Of a stretch of DNA of 59,787 nt, positions 20,481 to 28,934 are shown one piece after another (positions within the stretch are counted from its first letter, which is position 1; each line of letters opens with the position of its first letter). Source of the DNA: CAG-452 sp045531335 (GTDB lineage Bacteria; Bacillota; Clostridia; TANB77; CAG-508). The DNA lies in assembly GCA_045531335.1 (NCBI GenBank), contig JAZSDU010000021.1, positions 1 to 59,787 of the forward strand, given 5' to 3'. The notes beneath the pieces were generated by a model, which made no database searches, was not told the DNA's origin, and worked only from the letters and a program-made list of their open reading frames with translations. The position numbers and the translations under genes are program-made.

Positions 20481-20510
20481 ATTGTAACATAAAATACAAA
20501 TTATTGTAAA
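20481..20510 (-). promoter_or_regulatory. candidate promoter of the NRPS-kinase operon
   Basis: On the minus strand: TTTACA (20505-20510), 18-base spacer, TACAAT (20481-20486), about 78 bases before the NRPS ATG. The rest of the 267-base divergent region shows no recognisable operator. Confidence 0.6.
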
Positions 20511-20670
20511 CAGTTTGACACAAACATATAAAAAGAACCATTTTTCGACACCAAAATCATTGTTTGCATAGAAAATTCGAGGAACTATCCTAAATTCACG
20601 AAAACAACACAAATAACAATTCCATGACTAAAATAACAAAAAAAGGAGAGTATAATAAAGAGGTGAAAAA

Positions 20671-21801
20671 ATGTACGAATATAAAAGAAGACCGAGTAAA
20701 TTAAAAAGAGTTTTTGTTTCAATTTTATTAATACTAATTGTTGCTGCTATTAGTATATTTATATATGATATGTATGCAGATATAAATGTGTATTCAAGTG
20801 AGCAAACTAATGAAAATTTAGAAATATCTAGAGTTTCGTATACTGAAAAAACAGATTCAGGTGATGATATTACTAAGACATTAGAAGATACAATAAAATG
20901 TGTAGTTGGTATTTCAAAAATAAAGAATACTGGCAATTCAATATTTTTAAATAATAGTACAGAGAGTTTAGGGCTTGGAACTGGAATAATAGTTTCAAAA
21001 AATGGATATATATTAACGAATTGGCATGTTGCAGGGGAAAAATATAGTAATTGCTATATTACACTTGAAAATGGGAATATATCTAATGGAAGTGTAGTAT
21101 GGGTAGATAAAGATCTGGATTTAGCAATTATTAAGATATCTGCTTCTAATCTAACACAAATTACATTAGGTGATTCTGATAGTATAAAAATTGGACAAAC
21201 AGCCTATGCAATAGGAAATCCAATAGGCTTAGAATTTCAAAGAACTGTAACTTCAGGAATTATAAGCGGAATAAATAGGACAGTAAAAATAGATGATGAA
21301 AAAGGGGCATCATATATGGAGGATTTAATTCAGACAGATGCAACAATAAATCCAGGTAATAGTGGAGGACCTCTTATTAATTCAAAAGGAGAAGTAATTG
21401 GAATTAATACAGTAAAAATAACAGAGGCAGAGGGAATTGGATTTGCAATTCCAATTAATATAGTAAAACCTATAATAGAAAGTTTTTCGAATAACGGAAA
21501 GTTTGAGGAGGCATATCTTGGAATATTTGCTTATGACAAAAACGTGATTCCGTATTTGGATTCAAGTATAGATTTTAATTCGGGAATATATGTAGCACAA
21601 ATTTCAACAAATGGACCAAGCTATAATTCGGGACTAAGAACAGGTGATATAATAACTAAAATTGATGAAATAACAGTAAATAAAATGAGTGAACTTCGAA
21701 CATATATATATACTAAAAATGTTGGAGATGAGGTAAGTTTAACAATATTAAGAAACAACAGGGAAAAGGTTATTAATATAAAATTGGGAAGAAAATCATA
21801 A
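20671..21801 (+). CDS. HtrA/DegP-like serine protease with PDZ domain
   Basis: A 376-residue membrane-tethered protease for quality control outside the membrane. One membrane segment lies at about 14-33. The trypsin-like domain carries His in TNWHV (about 118), Asp in DLDLAI (about 149) and Ser in GNSGGP (about 230). One PDZ domain follows (about 275-376). GAGGTG precedes the ATG. It is divergent from the NRPS across 267 bases. Since peptide aldehydes inhibit serine and cysteine proteases, the pairing could reflect a self-target, tolerance factor or coregulation; the sequence does not decide this. HtrA in this family is often unlinked to NRPS genes. Confidence 0.92.
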   Translation: MYEYKRRPSKLKRVFVSILLILIVAAISIFIYDMYADINVYSSEQTNENLEISRVSYTEKTDSGDDITKTLEDTIKCVVGISKIKNTGNSIFLNNSTESLGLGTGIIVSKNGYILTNWHVAGEKYSNCYITLENGNISNGSVVWVDKDLDLAIIKISASNLTQITLGDSDSIKIGQTAYAIGNPIGLEFQRTVTSGIISGINRTVKIDDEKGASYMEDLIQTDATINPGNSGGPLINSKGEVIGINTVKITEAEGIGFAIPINIVKPIIESFSNNGKFEEAYLGIFAYDKNVIPYLDSSIDFNSGIYVAQISTNGPSYNSGLRTGDIITKIDEITVNKMSELRTYIYTKNVGDEVSLTILRNNREKVINIKLGRKS

Positions 21802-21846
21802 AAAATAATCAACTTTTTGCTCGGAGCGAAAAGTTGATTATTTTTT
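21801..21846. terminator. bidirectional terminator between htrA-like and M14 genes
   Basis: AATAATCAACTTTT pairs with AAAAGTTGATTATT around GCTC-GGAGC, with A and T runs on opposite sides. Confidence 0.92.
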
Positions 21847-23119
21847 AAAGTATTGCACCTAAAACTAGAATACCAATATTATCATTATAAATCTCATTAA
21901 ATTGACTAATTGGAAGCGGGCTTTGGCCAATTCCTGCTTCTATTGTATATCCAGGTCTTCTATATTGTTGTAAAAACCAATCCTTGTATCCCGCAAAACC
22001 TGATTCAAAAGGAACATCGGCTAATTTGTAACCACTAACATTTGCAAAGGTTTGACCAATTGCTTCTGCTTCAGGGGGCGCAAAATCTTGGAATTGCCAG
22101 TAAATTTCTTGACCTTGTGTATGATATGCAAGTATTAATCTAAAATTATGGAAAAGTGTAAAATTATATAAAGCAAGAGATTCGGGTTCGGTAAGAGGGC
22201 CAAATCCTACAAAGTCACGAGGAGCAGGAGACTTAAATCCTTGTGCAAATTTAATTTCTCTTGCTTGTTCCCAACCTGCAGGGAATTGAAGATTGAGGTC
22301 AATGCCTCGAATATTTGCTTTCCACCCATTTGGAAATGGAATGGCAGGATAGTTATTGGCAATTGTTCTTGCTTGATTATATATAGTAGTTCCAGGTTTT
22401 ATTTCACCTGTAACTAAATTAACACCATCGGGGTTACACATTGGAACAATATATATAGAAGTGCTTTCAAAAATATTTCTCGCGCTATATCCATAAATTG
22501 TACTATTGTTAACATATGCTAAAGAGAAGTCTTCTATAAATTTCATAAGTAAAGGAGAAGTAATCCATTCATTTGCATGAATTGATGCACTATAAAAAAC
22601 TTCAGTGTCTCCAGTTCCTATTCTAATATATGGAATTGAATTATTAAGAACACTAGAACCAATTGAGCCTACCTCTAAAAACGGATAAATAGCAGAGAGT
22701 GCAGTAATGTTTAATTGTAAAATGTTTGCACTATAACTAATATTAGTAGGTACAATATTTCCAAATGGAACAGTTATTGTTTGACCAATTTGCAAATTAT
22801 TTGGGTCAATATTATTATTTGCAACTCTGATTCTATTTACAGTAGTATTAAATCTTCTCGCAATATTGTATAAAGTGTCATTAGCCTGAATAATATAAGC
22901 AGTTCTTCCATTTATATATGGGAAAAGTGCATTCCAAGTTGTGGGGCCAACTACACCATCAGGAGTTAAACCAAAATTTCTTTGAAATCTAATTACAGAG
23001 TTTTCGGTTGTTCTTCCAAAATTTCCATCTATGATTCCAGAATAAAAACCTAATTTGGTTAAAGTACTTTGCAGAAGTTCAACCATTGGTCCTGTTGAAC
23101 CAAAACGTAATGTTTCCAT
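21845..23119 (-). CDS. M14 gamma-D-glutamyl-diamino acid endopeptidase (EndoI type)
   Basis: A 424-residue peptidoglycan hydrolase that cuts the stem peptide between D-Glu and the diamino acid. Domains in order: a peptidoglycan-binding repeat (about 5-70), a LysM motif (about 74-118) and an M14 zinc carboxypeptidase fold (about 145-424). Zinc ligands are visible in SIHANEW (about 179-182) and in AYHTQG; the catalytic Glu is in YTIEAG (about 394). There is no signal peptide, as in the sporulation enzyme of lysinibacilli, which acts inside the mother cell or spore. With sigG elsewhere in the window a sporulation role is likely. TAGGTGATTAT precedes the ATG. Confidence 0.9.
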   Translation of the reverse strand: METLRFGSTGPMVELLQSTLTKLGFYSGIIDGNFGRTTENSVIRFQRNFGLTPDGVVGPTTWNALFPYINGRTAYIIQANDTLYNIARRFNTTVNRIRVANNNIDPNNLQIGQTITVPFGNIVPTNISYSANILQLNITALSAIYPFLEVGSIGSSVLNNSIPYIRIGTGDTEVFYSASIHANEWITSPLLMKFIEDFSLAYVNNSTIYGYSARNIFESTSIYIVPMCNPDGVNLVTGEIKPGTTIYNQARTIANNYPAIPFPNGWKANIRGIDLNLQFPAGWEQAREIKFAQGFKSPAPRDFVGFGPLTEPESLALYNFTLFHNFRLILAYHTQGQEIYWQFQDFAPPEAEAIGQTFANVSGYKLADVPFESGFAGYKDWFLQQYRRPGYTIEAGIGQSPLPISQFNEIYNDNIGILVLGAIL

Positions 23120-23210
23120 ATAATCACCTATGATATAATATTATCAAAAAATGATATTTGTGATATAATGCAATAAAAATTTAATTATTGTAAGGGGTTT
23201 TATTATAAAT

Positions 23211-23288
23211 TTGTAGGGGGTCGCACTCTTGGGCGACCCGCAGAAAAACAATTAATTTTCGGGGCGCCGAGGACTGCGCCCCCTACAA
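23211..23288. repeat. GC-rich palindromic repeat element (REP or MITE-like)
   Basis: TTGTAGGGGG at 23211-23220 is exactly inverted at 23279-23288 (CCCCCTACAA). Inside are two small hairpins, GGTCGC-ACTCTTG-GGCGACC and GGGGCGCC-GAGGACT-GCGCCCC. GC content is far above the surrounding DNA. It encodes nothing and looks like a dispersed non-autonomous element. It lies before deoC. Confidence 0.8.
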
Positions 23289-23337
23289 GTAAAAATTAAT
23301 TTAATCACGCAAACAACAATTTTAAGGAGAGAAAACA

Positions 23338-23982
23338 ATGAACAAACAAGAAATTTTAAACAAAGTAGATCACACAATTTTAGCACAAACAACAAAGTGG
23401 GAAGATATAAAGAAAATATGTGATGATGGAATTAAATACAATACAGCATCTGTTTGCATACCACCAAGCTATGTACAAGAAGCAAAAAAATATGTAAGCG
23501 AAAAACTTAAAATTTGCACAGTTATTGGTTTTCCAAATGGATATAACACAACTAATGTAAAAGTATATGAAACATTAGAAGCAATAGAAAAAGGTGCAGA
23601 TGAAATTGATATGGTTATAAACATAGGATGGCTTAAAGATAAAAAATATAAAGAAATTGAAAACGAAATAAGAACAATAAAAAATGTATGTGGAGATAAA
23701 ATCTTAAAAGTTATAATTGAAACATGTTTATTAACAGATGAAGAAAAAGTAAAAATGTGTGAAATAGTAGATAAATCAGGTGCAGATTATATAAAAACAT
23801 CAACAGGATTTTCTAGCTGTGGAGCAACATTTGAGGACATTAAATTATTTAAAGAAAGCTTAAAAAGTAGCAGTTTAAAAATAAAGGTCGCAGGGGGAGT
23901 AAAATCATTTGAAGACGCAGAGAAATTTATAGAATTAGGTGCAGATAGATTAGGGACAAGTAGGTTGATAAAATTAATGTAA
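23338..23982 (+). CDS. deoC: deoxyribose-phosphate aldolase
   Basis: Cleaves 2-deoxy-D-ribose 5-phosphate to glyceraldehyde 3-phosphate and acetaldehyde in deoxynucleoside breakdown. The 214-residue TIM barrel has normal length. The Schiff-base Lys lies in YIKTSTGF (about 152). The second conserved Lys lies in IKVAGG, and the DEIDMVIN motif is present. GGAGAG is placed correctly before the ATG. No other nucleoside catabolism genes adjoin; adenine deaminase lies 13 kb away. Confidence 0.95.
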   Translation: MNKQEILNKVDHTILAQTTKWEDIKKICDDGIKYNTASVCIPPSYVQEAKKYVSEKLKICTVIGFPNGYNTTNVKVYETLEAIEKGADEIDMVINIGWLKDKKYKEIENEIRTIKNVCGDKILKVIIETCLLTDEEKVKMCEIVDKSGADYIKTSTGFSSCGATFEDIKLFKESLKSSSLKIKVAGGVKSFEDAEKFIELGADRLGTSRLIKLM

Positions 23983-24101
23983 GAAAAAGAATTATATTAT
24001 GAGCAAATTAATAAAAGATATTGAAAATACTTGAAAGTTTGATAAAACGATGATAAAATATTTATGTTAACACCAACAATGTTTAAAGAGAGGTAATTTT
24101 A

Positions 24102-24404
24102 ATGAAAAAGGAAAAAACTTTTAAGGAAAGATTATTACAATTTTTTAGAATAAAACCAAAACAAGAAACACTAGAAAGTAATAAAAAAGATAATGAAGAA
24201 CCGTCAGATTTAAGAAAAATGTTGGCGCAAATAAAGAACCCTTATGAAGGAACAGAACCATGTGATTTTCGAGAAAGATGTAGAAGATTTGAAAGGTATC
24301 AAGATAAACCATCTGTTTTTTTGGATACAGAAGTTAGTTGTGTACCAAAATATGAATATGCGTCAATAAAAAAGCGTCAAGGAAAAGAACCAGAAGGACA
24401 TTAA
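24102..24404 (+). CDS. small unknown protein with conserved-looking cysteines
   Basis: A 100-residue basic and charged protein that I do not recognise. Its second half holds CDFRERCRRFERYQ, a Cys-x5-Cys pair, and a third Cys in VSCVPKYEY; these could bind a metal or form a disulfide. No signal or membrane segment is visible. Good AGAGAGG ribosome binding site, own terminator. It lies between deoC and the folate locus without evident link to either. Confidence 0.7.
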   Translation: MKKEKTFKERLLQFFRIKPKQETLESNKKDNEEPSDLRKMLAQIKNPYEGTEPCDFRERCRRFERYQDKPSVFLDTEVSCVPKYEYASIKKRQGKEPEGH

Positions 24405-24405
24405 A

Positions 24406-24448
24406 TAAAAAAGAAAAAGGGGAAAAGAACAACCCCTTTTTCTTTTTT
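24406..24448 (+). terminator. terminator after the 100-residue gene
   Basis: AAAAAGAAAAAGGGG pairs with CCCCTTTTTCTTTTT, a long AT-rich stem with a GC cap and a T run. Confidence 0.92.
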
Positions 24449-24489
24449 CGGTAATTTTAGGCCAATTCATAGAAATTACCTCTTACATA

Positions 24490-24518
24490 TTGAAATATAT
24501 ATAATTTTTTGATAAAAT
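24490..24518 (+). promoter_or_regulatory. promoter of the folate transport operon
   Basis: TTGAAA (24490-24495), 17-base spacer, TAAAAT (24513-24518), nine bases before the riboswitch. Confidence 0.75.
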
Positions 24519-24526
24519 TAGACAAG

Positions 24527-24623
24527 AATAGAGTAGAGAGTAAGTAGTTAAGTGTTGCTAAACGGGAAGTTGTTAGCAAACGAAAAGGGAAACCTTGCTG
24601 ACTTATTTTCGCATTCCGCTATT
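24527..24623 (+). ncRNA. tetrahydrofolate (THF) riboswitch
   Basis: A folate-sensing leader. The outer stem AATAG pairs with CTATT. Next comes the inner stem GTAAGT/ACTTAT, with conserved GTTAAGTG at the junction. Hairpins TTGCTAA/TTAGCAA and AAGG-GAAA-CCTT follow, and the conserved 3' strand is GCATTCCGCT. Order and conserved blocks match the THF aptamer class. It precedes a FolT-type transporter, the usual target. Binding reduced folate should lower expression of the transport operon. Confidence 0.87.
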
Positions 24624-24650
24624 AAACAAAGATTTATCTTTATTGAACGT

Positions 24651-24684
24651 GGAAGCTCCAATAAAAAAACAAGGGGGCTTTTTA
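24651..24684 (+). promoter_or_regulatory. expression platform hairpin of the THF riboswitch
   Basis: AAGCTCC can pair with GGGGGCTT, which contains the ribosome binding site and is followed by TTTT. It could act as a terminator, a ribosome-site blocker, or both. The mode cannot be settled from sequence. Confidence 0.55.
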
Positions 24685-24686
24685 TT

Positions 24687-26519
24687 ATGACAAAACTTAG
24701 TCTTACAAAAAGTAAAAAAATTATTTTATCTGCAATGCTATTAAGTATTTTAATAGTTCTTTCAAGATTTTTTTCAATAAAATCATCATTTTTAGTAATA
24801 AGTTTTAGTTTTATACCAATGATGCTTGCAGGAATTTATTTAGGACCTAAATATGCTGCAATAATTGCAGGTCTTGGAGATTTAATAGGCGCAATTTTAT
24901 TTCCGTTTGGAGCATATTTTCCAGGATTCACAATATCTTCAGCATTAATGGGGTTTGTGTATGGAATATTTTTATATAAAAAACCAGAAGAAAATAGAAA
25001 AGATTTTAAATTCATAATTCAACTAATTATTAGTAGCGTTATAGTGCTTGGGGGAATAAAGATTTTATTAGAATCTGTGTTTTTAAATGTACTATATGGA
25101 AAAGCTTATCTTGCAATTATTGCATCAAGATTAGTAACAGAATTAATTATGATTCCAGTACAGGTTATTACAATATTTATATTAGAAAAAGCTTTAAGAC
25201 CATTTACTAAAAAATATTTGTATAAAGAAGAAAAAGTTGGTATTGATGAATATTTAGATACATTTGATAAATTCACAAAAGACCCAAATTTGGATGCTAT
25301 GAAATACATAATGGATAAATTTGATAATCCTGAAAAACAAACAAAATTTATACATGTTTCAGGAACAAATGGCAAAGGAAGCATTTGTGAAATGATTGCA
25401 AAAGTTTTAGATAACACAGAATACAAGGTTGGAAAATTTATATCTCCACATTTAGTAAGATTTAATGATGGAATTTGGATTAATGATAAGCAAATTACAG
25501 ATGAAGAAGTAGAAGAGATTATGCTTCCATTATCTGAAGTAATATCTGAATACAACAAAACTCACAAAGTTCCAGTTAAATGGTTTGAGGCAATCACATC
25601 ACTTGCAATAATATATTTTGCAAAGCGAAAATGTGATTTAGCAATTTTAGAAGTAGGACTTGGAGGATTAAATGATTGTACAAATATTGTAGATGGAGAA
25701 ATTGCTGTTATTGGAAATATTGGATATGATCATGTAGATATTCTTGGGAATGATATTTTAGAAATTGCAAGACAAAAAGCAGGAATAATTAAGAATAACT
25801 CAGATACAGTAATTTTTAAGCAAGAACAAATAATGGAAGTTATAGAAGAAGAGTGCAAAAATAAAAATAGTAATTTACATGTTATAGAAAAAGCAGATAT
25901 AACAAATTGTTCTCTTGAAGGGGATTTGCAAAAATTTGATTATAAGACTTACAAAAACGTTGAAATAAACCTAAAAGGTAGATGTCAAACATATAATGCT
26001 TCACAAGTTTTAGAAGTTATTGATATATTAAAAGAAAAAGGCTTTAAAATTTCAAATGAAGCAATATATCAAGGACTAAAAACAGTTGTACATAGAGCAA
26101 GATTAGAAGTTTTAAGCAAACGTCCATTAATAATATTTGATGGTGGACACAACGAAAATGCTATGAAAAATTTAGAAGAAAATATTAAAGAATATTATCA
26201 AGACAATAAAAGAGTGTATATTGTATCAATATTAAATACAAAAGATTATAAAACAATTATAAAAAATATATGCCAAGATAAAAATGCAATTTTCTTTTTT
26301 ACAAGTGGTAATAACAAAACAAGATATGTGTCAAAAAATAAATTATATAAAGAGGCTAAAAAATATTTAAATGATGTAAATATGTATAAAGAAGAATTTG
26401 AAGATGCATTAGATATTTGTATAAAAGTGTATAATGATAGAACAATATTGGTAATAGGTAGTTTTTATGTGTATAAAGATGCAATAAAATATTTGGAGGA
26501 TAAAATTATTAATGATTAA
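24687..26519 (+). CDS. FolT folate ECF S-component fused to FolC folylpolyglutamate synthase
   Basis: A 610-residue bifunctional protein. Residues 1-175 are a FolT-like S component with about six membrane segments (LSRFFSIKSSF, MMLAGIYLGPKYAAIIAG). Residues about 185-610 are a FolC-type ligase with HVSGTNGKGSIC as P-loop, LEVGLGGLNDCTN, YDHVDILGN and, in the C-terminal domain, FDGGHNENAMK. The first part captures folate outside; the second adds glutamates inside and so traps it. The frame is open from 24552, but the riboswitch occupies that region and AAGGGGG precedes ATG 24687, so I take the latter. It overlaps ecfA by eight bases. Confidence 0.9.
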   Translation: MTKLSLTKSKKIILSAMLLSILIVLSRFFSIKSSFLVISFSFIPMMLAGIYLGPKYAAIIAGLGDLIGAILFPFGAYFPGFTISSALMGFVYGIFLYKKPEENRKDFKFIIQLIISSVIVLGGIKILLESVFLNVLYGKAYLAIIASRLVTELIMIPVQVITIFILEKALRPFTKKYLYKEEKVGIDEYLDTFDKFTKDPNLDAMKYIMDKFDNPEKQTKFIHVSGTNGKGSICEMIAKVLDNTEYKVGKFISPHLVRFNDGIWINDKQITDEEVEEIMLPLSEVISEYNKTHKVPVKWFEAITSLAIIYFAKRKCDLAILEVGLGGLNDCTNIVDGEIAVIGNIGYDHVDILGNDILEIARQKAGIIKNNSDTVIFKQEQIMEVIEEECKNKNSNLHVIEKADITNCSLEGDLQKFDYKTYKNVEINLKGRCQTYNASQVLEVIDILKEKGFKISNEAIYQGLKTVVHRARLEVLSKRPLIIFDGGHNENAMKNLEENIKEYYQDNKRVYIVSILNTKDYKTIIKNICQDKNAIFFFTSGNNKTRYVSKNKLYKEAKKYLNDVNMYKEEFEDALDICIKVYNDRTILVIGSFYVYKDAIKYLEDKIIND

Positions 26520-27325
26520 ATTACAAAATGTTAATTTTAGATATAAAAATGGAAAAGATGTTTTAAAAGATATAAACCTAGAAATAAAAGAAGGAGAATT
26601 TATTAGTATTATTGGCAAAAATGGTTCTCGGAAAGTCTACTATGGCAAAACTTATTTCAGGACTAGAAAAACCAAGTAAAGGACAAGTTTTAGTAGATGA
26701 CATTAATACTTCTGACAAAAAATCTTTTTTGGATATAAGAAAAAAAGTTGGAATTGTTTTCCAAAATCCAGAAAATCAAATTTTATTTAACAATGTATTT
26801 GATGATATAGCATTTACAATGAAAAATTTAAAAATAGAAAATTATAAAGAAAAAATAGAAAATGCTTTGAAAAAATTAAATATGCAAGAGTTCTTAAATA
26901 ATGAAATATATAATTTATCACTTGGCCAAAAACAACGTGTAACAATAGCAGGCGCAGTTGCACAAGAACCAAAATACATAGTATTAGATGAGCCTACAAC
27001 GATGATAGATCCAGAGGGTAAAGAAGCGGTATATACTACAATTAAAGAATTAAAAAAACAAAATTATACAATTGTTTATATAACTAATTTTATAGATGAA
27101 ATATTAATGTCAGATAAAATAATTGTAATAGAAAATGGACAAATACTTAAAGCTTTTGCAAAAAAAGACATATTAGAAAATGTAGATTTTTTGAAAGAGC
27201 ATGGAATTAAAATTCCTTATGGAGTTGAATTAGTATACGAATTAAAAAAGAATGGAGTAAATATTGAAATAGAAAACTGGGATAAAAAAAGTGTTATGGA
27301 TAAAATAATTGAGGTGACAAAATGA
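26512..27325 (+). CDS. ecfA: ECF transporter ATPase, read through a +1 shift at CGG
   Basis: The energising ABC ATPase of the folate ECF transporter, about 270 residues. ATG 26512 follows TTGGAGGA and overlaps the folC stop. The zero frame runs KLQNVNFRYKNG up to IGKNGS, then meets in-frame CGG at 26629. Skipping C26629 gives GKNGSGKST, the Walker A loop, and the rest: Q-loop FQNPENQ, signature LSLGQKQR, Walker B YIVLDEPT. Without the shift the frame fails within the P-loop. Only one EcfA gene is present, so the ATPase is likely a homodimer. ecfT starts at the stop in an ATGA overlap. Confidence 0.87.
26629..26631 (+). other. in-frame CGG at +1 recoding site 2 (ecfA)
   Basis: Zero frame reads GGT TCT CGG AAA. 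Dropping C26629 gives GGT TCT GGA AAG TCT ACT, encoding GSGKST. Confidence 0.85.
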
Positions 27326-27897
27326 AAAATCTAATTAAATTTATTCTATTTTTAATGTATACAATAGGAGTATTTTTTGTAGAAGATTATATATCATTTG
27401 GATTAATTGCATTATTCAATATAATTCTTATGATAATAGCTAAAATCAGTTTAAAAAATGCATTTAATAACACTATTAAATTAATGCCATTTATATTATT
27501 TACAATTGCTATTAATACAATATTTGTAGATTTAAGATTTTCTATATTAATAGGTATAAGATTAATATTAATACGAAATTTAACATATATATTTTCAAAA
27601 ACAATTTCATATATGGAATTTGCACGAGTAATCGAAAAAATGGTATATCCATTAAAATTATTTGGTATTAATCCAGAAGAAATAGGTTTAATTGTTATAA
27701 TTGCACTTTCGTTTATACCAATAATAAAAAATGAATTTGATCAAATAAGGAATGTATTAAAAGTAAAAGGAATAAAACCAACTACTTTTAATTTGTTAAA
27801 AAATTTAGGATTAATTTTTAAACCGTTTTTAATTTCGATTATGCAAAGACTAAATGAAATAGAAATGTCTTTAAAAGCAAAAGGATATCAAGAATAA
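27322..27897 (+). CDS. ecfT: ECF transporter transmembrane component
   Basis: A 191-residue membrane coupling subunit that links the FolT part to EcfA. It has four to five hydrophobic segments in the first 130 residues. The coupling-helix motif is seen as VKGIKPTTF and SLKAKGYQE, the Ala-Arg-Gly-like turns usual in EcfT being replaced by KVKG and LKAKG. GAGGTG precedes the ATG, which overlaps the ecfA stop by four bases. The protein is somewhat shorter than the family average of about 260. A terminator follows, closing the folate operon. Confidence 0.88.
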   Translation: MKNLIKFILFLMYTIGVFFVEDYISFGLIALFNIILMIIAKISLKNAFNNTIKLMPFILFTIAINTIFVDLRFSILIGIRLILIRNLTYIFSKTISYMEFARVIEKMVYPLKLFGINPEEIGLIVIIALSFIPIIKNEFDQIRNVLKVKGIKPTTFNLLKNLGLIFKPFLISIMQRLNEIEMSLKAKGYQE

Positions 27898-27911
27898 AAA
27901 TGTAAAAATAT

Positions 27912-27946
27912 GGAAGAAAAGTATTGCAAAATACTTTTCTTTTGTT
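27912..27946 (+). terminator. terminator of the folate transport operon
   Basis: GAAAAGTATT pairs with AATACTTTTC around GCAA, followed by TTTTGTT. Confidence 0.85.
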
Positions 27947-28037
27947 ATATAATAAAAATAATTTAAATCTAACAAATTTTTTCTTAAGGCACTTCGCCTA
28001 TAAAATTCACATTAATTTAAAATTTAATAATGAAAGG

Positions 28038-28934
28038 ATGATAAATATAGAATTTAAGAAAATAGAGGAAGGTATTATACCTATTTATGAAAATGAGTCG
28101 AAAGAAAGGCTAATTAATGCGAGAGAGTTGCATCAAGTTTTAAGAAACAAAAGACAGTTTGCTAATTGGATAAAACAAAGAATCGAACAGTATGGCTTTG
28201 TTGAAAATAAAGAATATATCCGCTTTAACAATTTTGTTAAAGGGGATAAAAAAGGATATGGAAACAAAGCTAAAATTGAGTATTATTTAACTATAGATAT
28301 GGCTAAAGAACTTTGTATGGTGGAAAATAATGAAACTGGAAAAAAATTAAGAATATATTTTATAGAAATCGAAAAAAGGTATAGACAAATAATTAATAAT
28401 CCATCAAATATATTTGATTTTATGAGATTAGCATTAGATGAAATGGGAAGAAATGAAAAGGAAATTAAATATGTTAAGAAATTAGCATTAAATAATAAGT
28501 CTGAAATAGAAAATTTAAAATCAAAGATAGATATTAGAATCCAAAATAATTACTGCTTAGCATCCGATATAGCAGAACAATTAAATTTATATTCTGAAAA
28601 TAAAATTCCACATTCAAATTTAATAGGAGCAATTGCAAGAGAACTAGGATACAAAGTGTCATATAAACATTATTATGAAGATGAGTATATAGCAATAATA
28701 AAAGATATTAGTAAAAATGAATATTGGCAAGTGTATTTTAAACCGAAAGCAGTTAAACAAATAATAGAATGGTTTAATAAGAATAAAGAAGAAATATATT
28801 ATGAAATACAATATATAAAAAATACTAAAAATGGTAAAAAGGGTGAAGTAAAAGAGAAAGGCTATAAGATAGAAAATATATCATATAAAATTCAGCCACT
28901 AATAAAGGAAGAATTAGAAAGGACAAGTAAATGA
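28038..28934 (+). CDS. AntA/AntB-like antirepressor family protein
   Basis: A 298-residue protein resembling phage antirepressors. The AntA/AntB domain (about 20-115) has INARELHQVL, QFANWIKQRIEQYGF and the DMAKELCMVENN segment. A coiled-coil region follows, then an unassigned C-terminal domain. The frame is open from 27924 but GAAAGG before ATG 28038 and the terminator in the earlier region favour 28038. It overlaps comM by four bases (ATGA), so it is translationally coupled to competence genes. Such proteins normally inactivate a phage repressor; here a regulatory role is open. No other phage genes are near. Confidence 0.8.
   Translation: MINIEFKKIEEGIIPIYENESKERLINARELHQVLRNKRQFANWIKQRIEQYGFVENKEYIRFNNFVKGDKKGYGNKAKIEYYLTIDMAKELCMVENNETGKKLRIYFIEIEKRYRQIINNPSNIFDFMRLALDEMGRNEKEIKYVKKLALNNKSEIENLKSKIDIRIQNNYCLASDIAEQLNLYSENKIPHSNLIGAIARELGYKVSYKHYYEDEYIAIIKDISKNEYWQVYFKPKAVKQIIEWFNKNKEEIYYEIQYIKNTKNGKKGEVKEKGYKIENISYKIQPLIKEELERTSK

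Noticed and set aside
20404..20670. Riboswitch or T-box in the NRPS-htrA divergent region
   Set aside because: No conserved aptamer blocks or T-box sequence found; only a promoter candidate.
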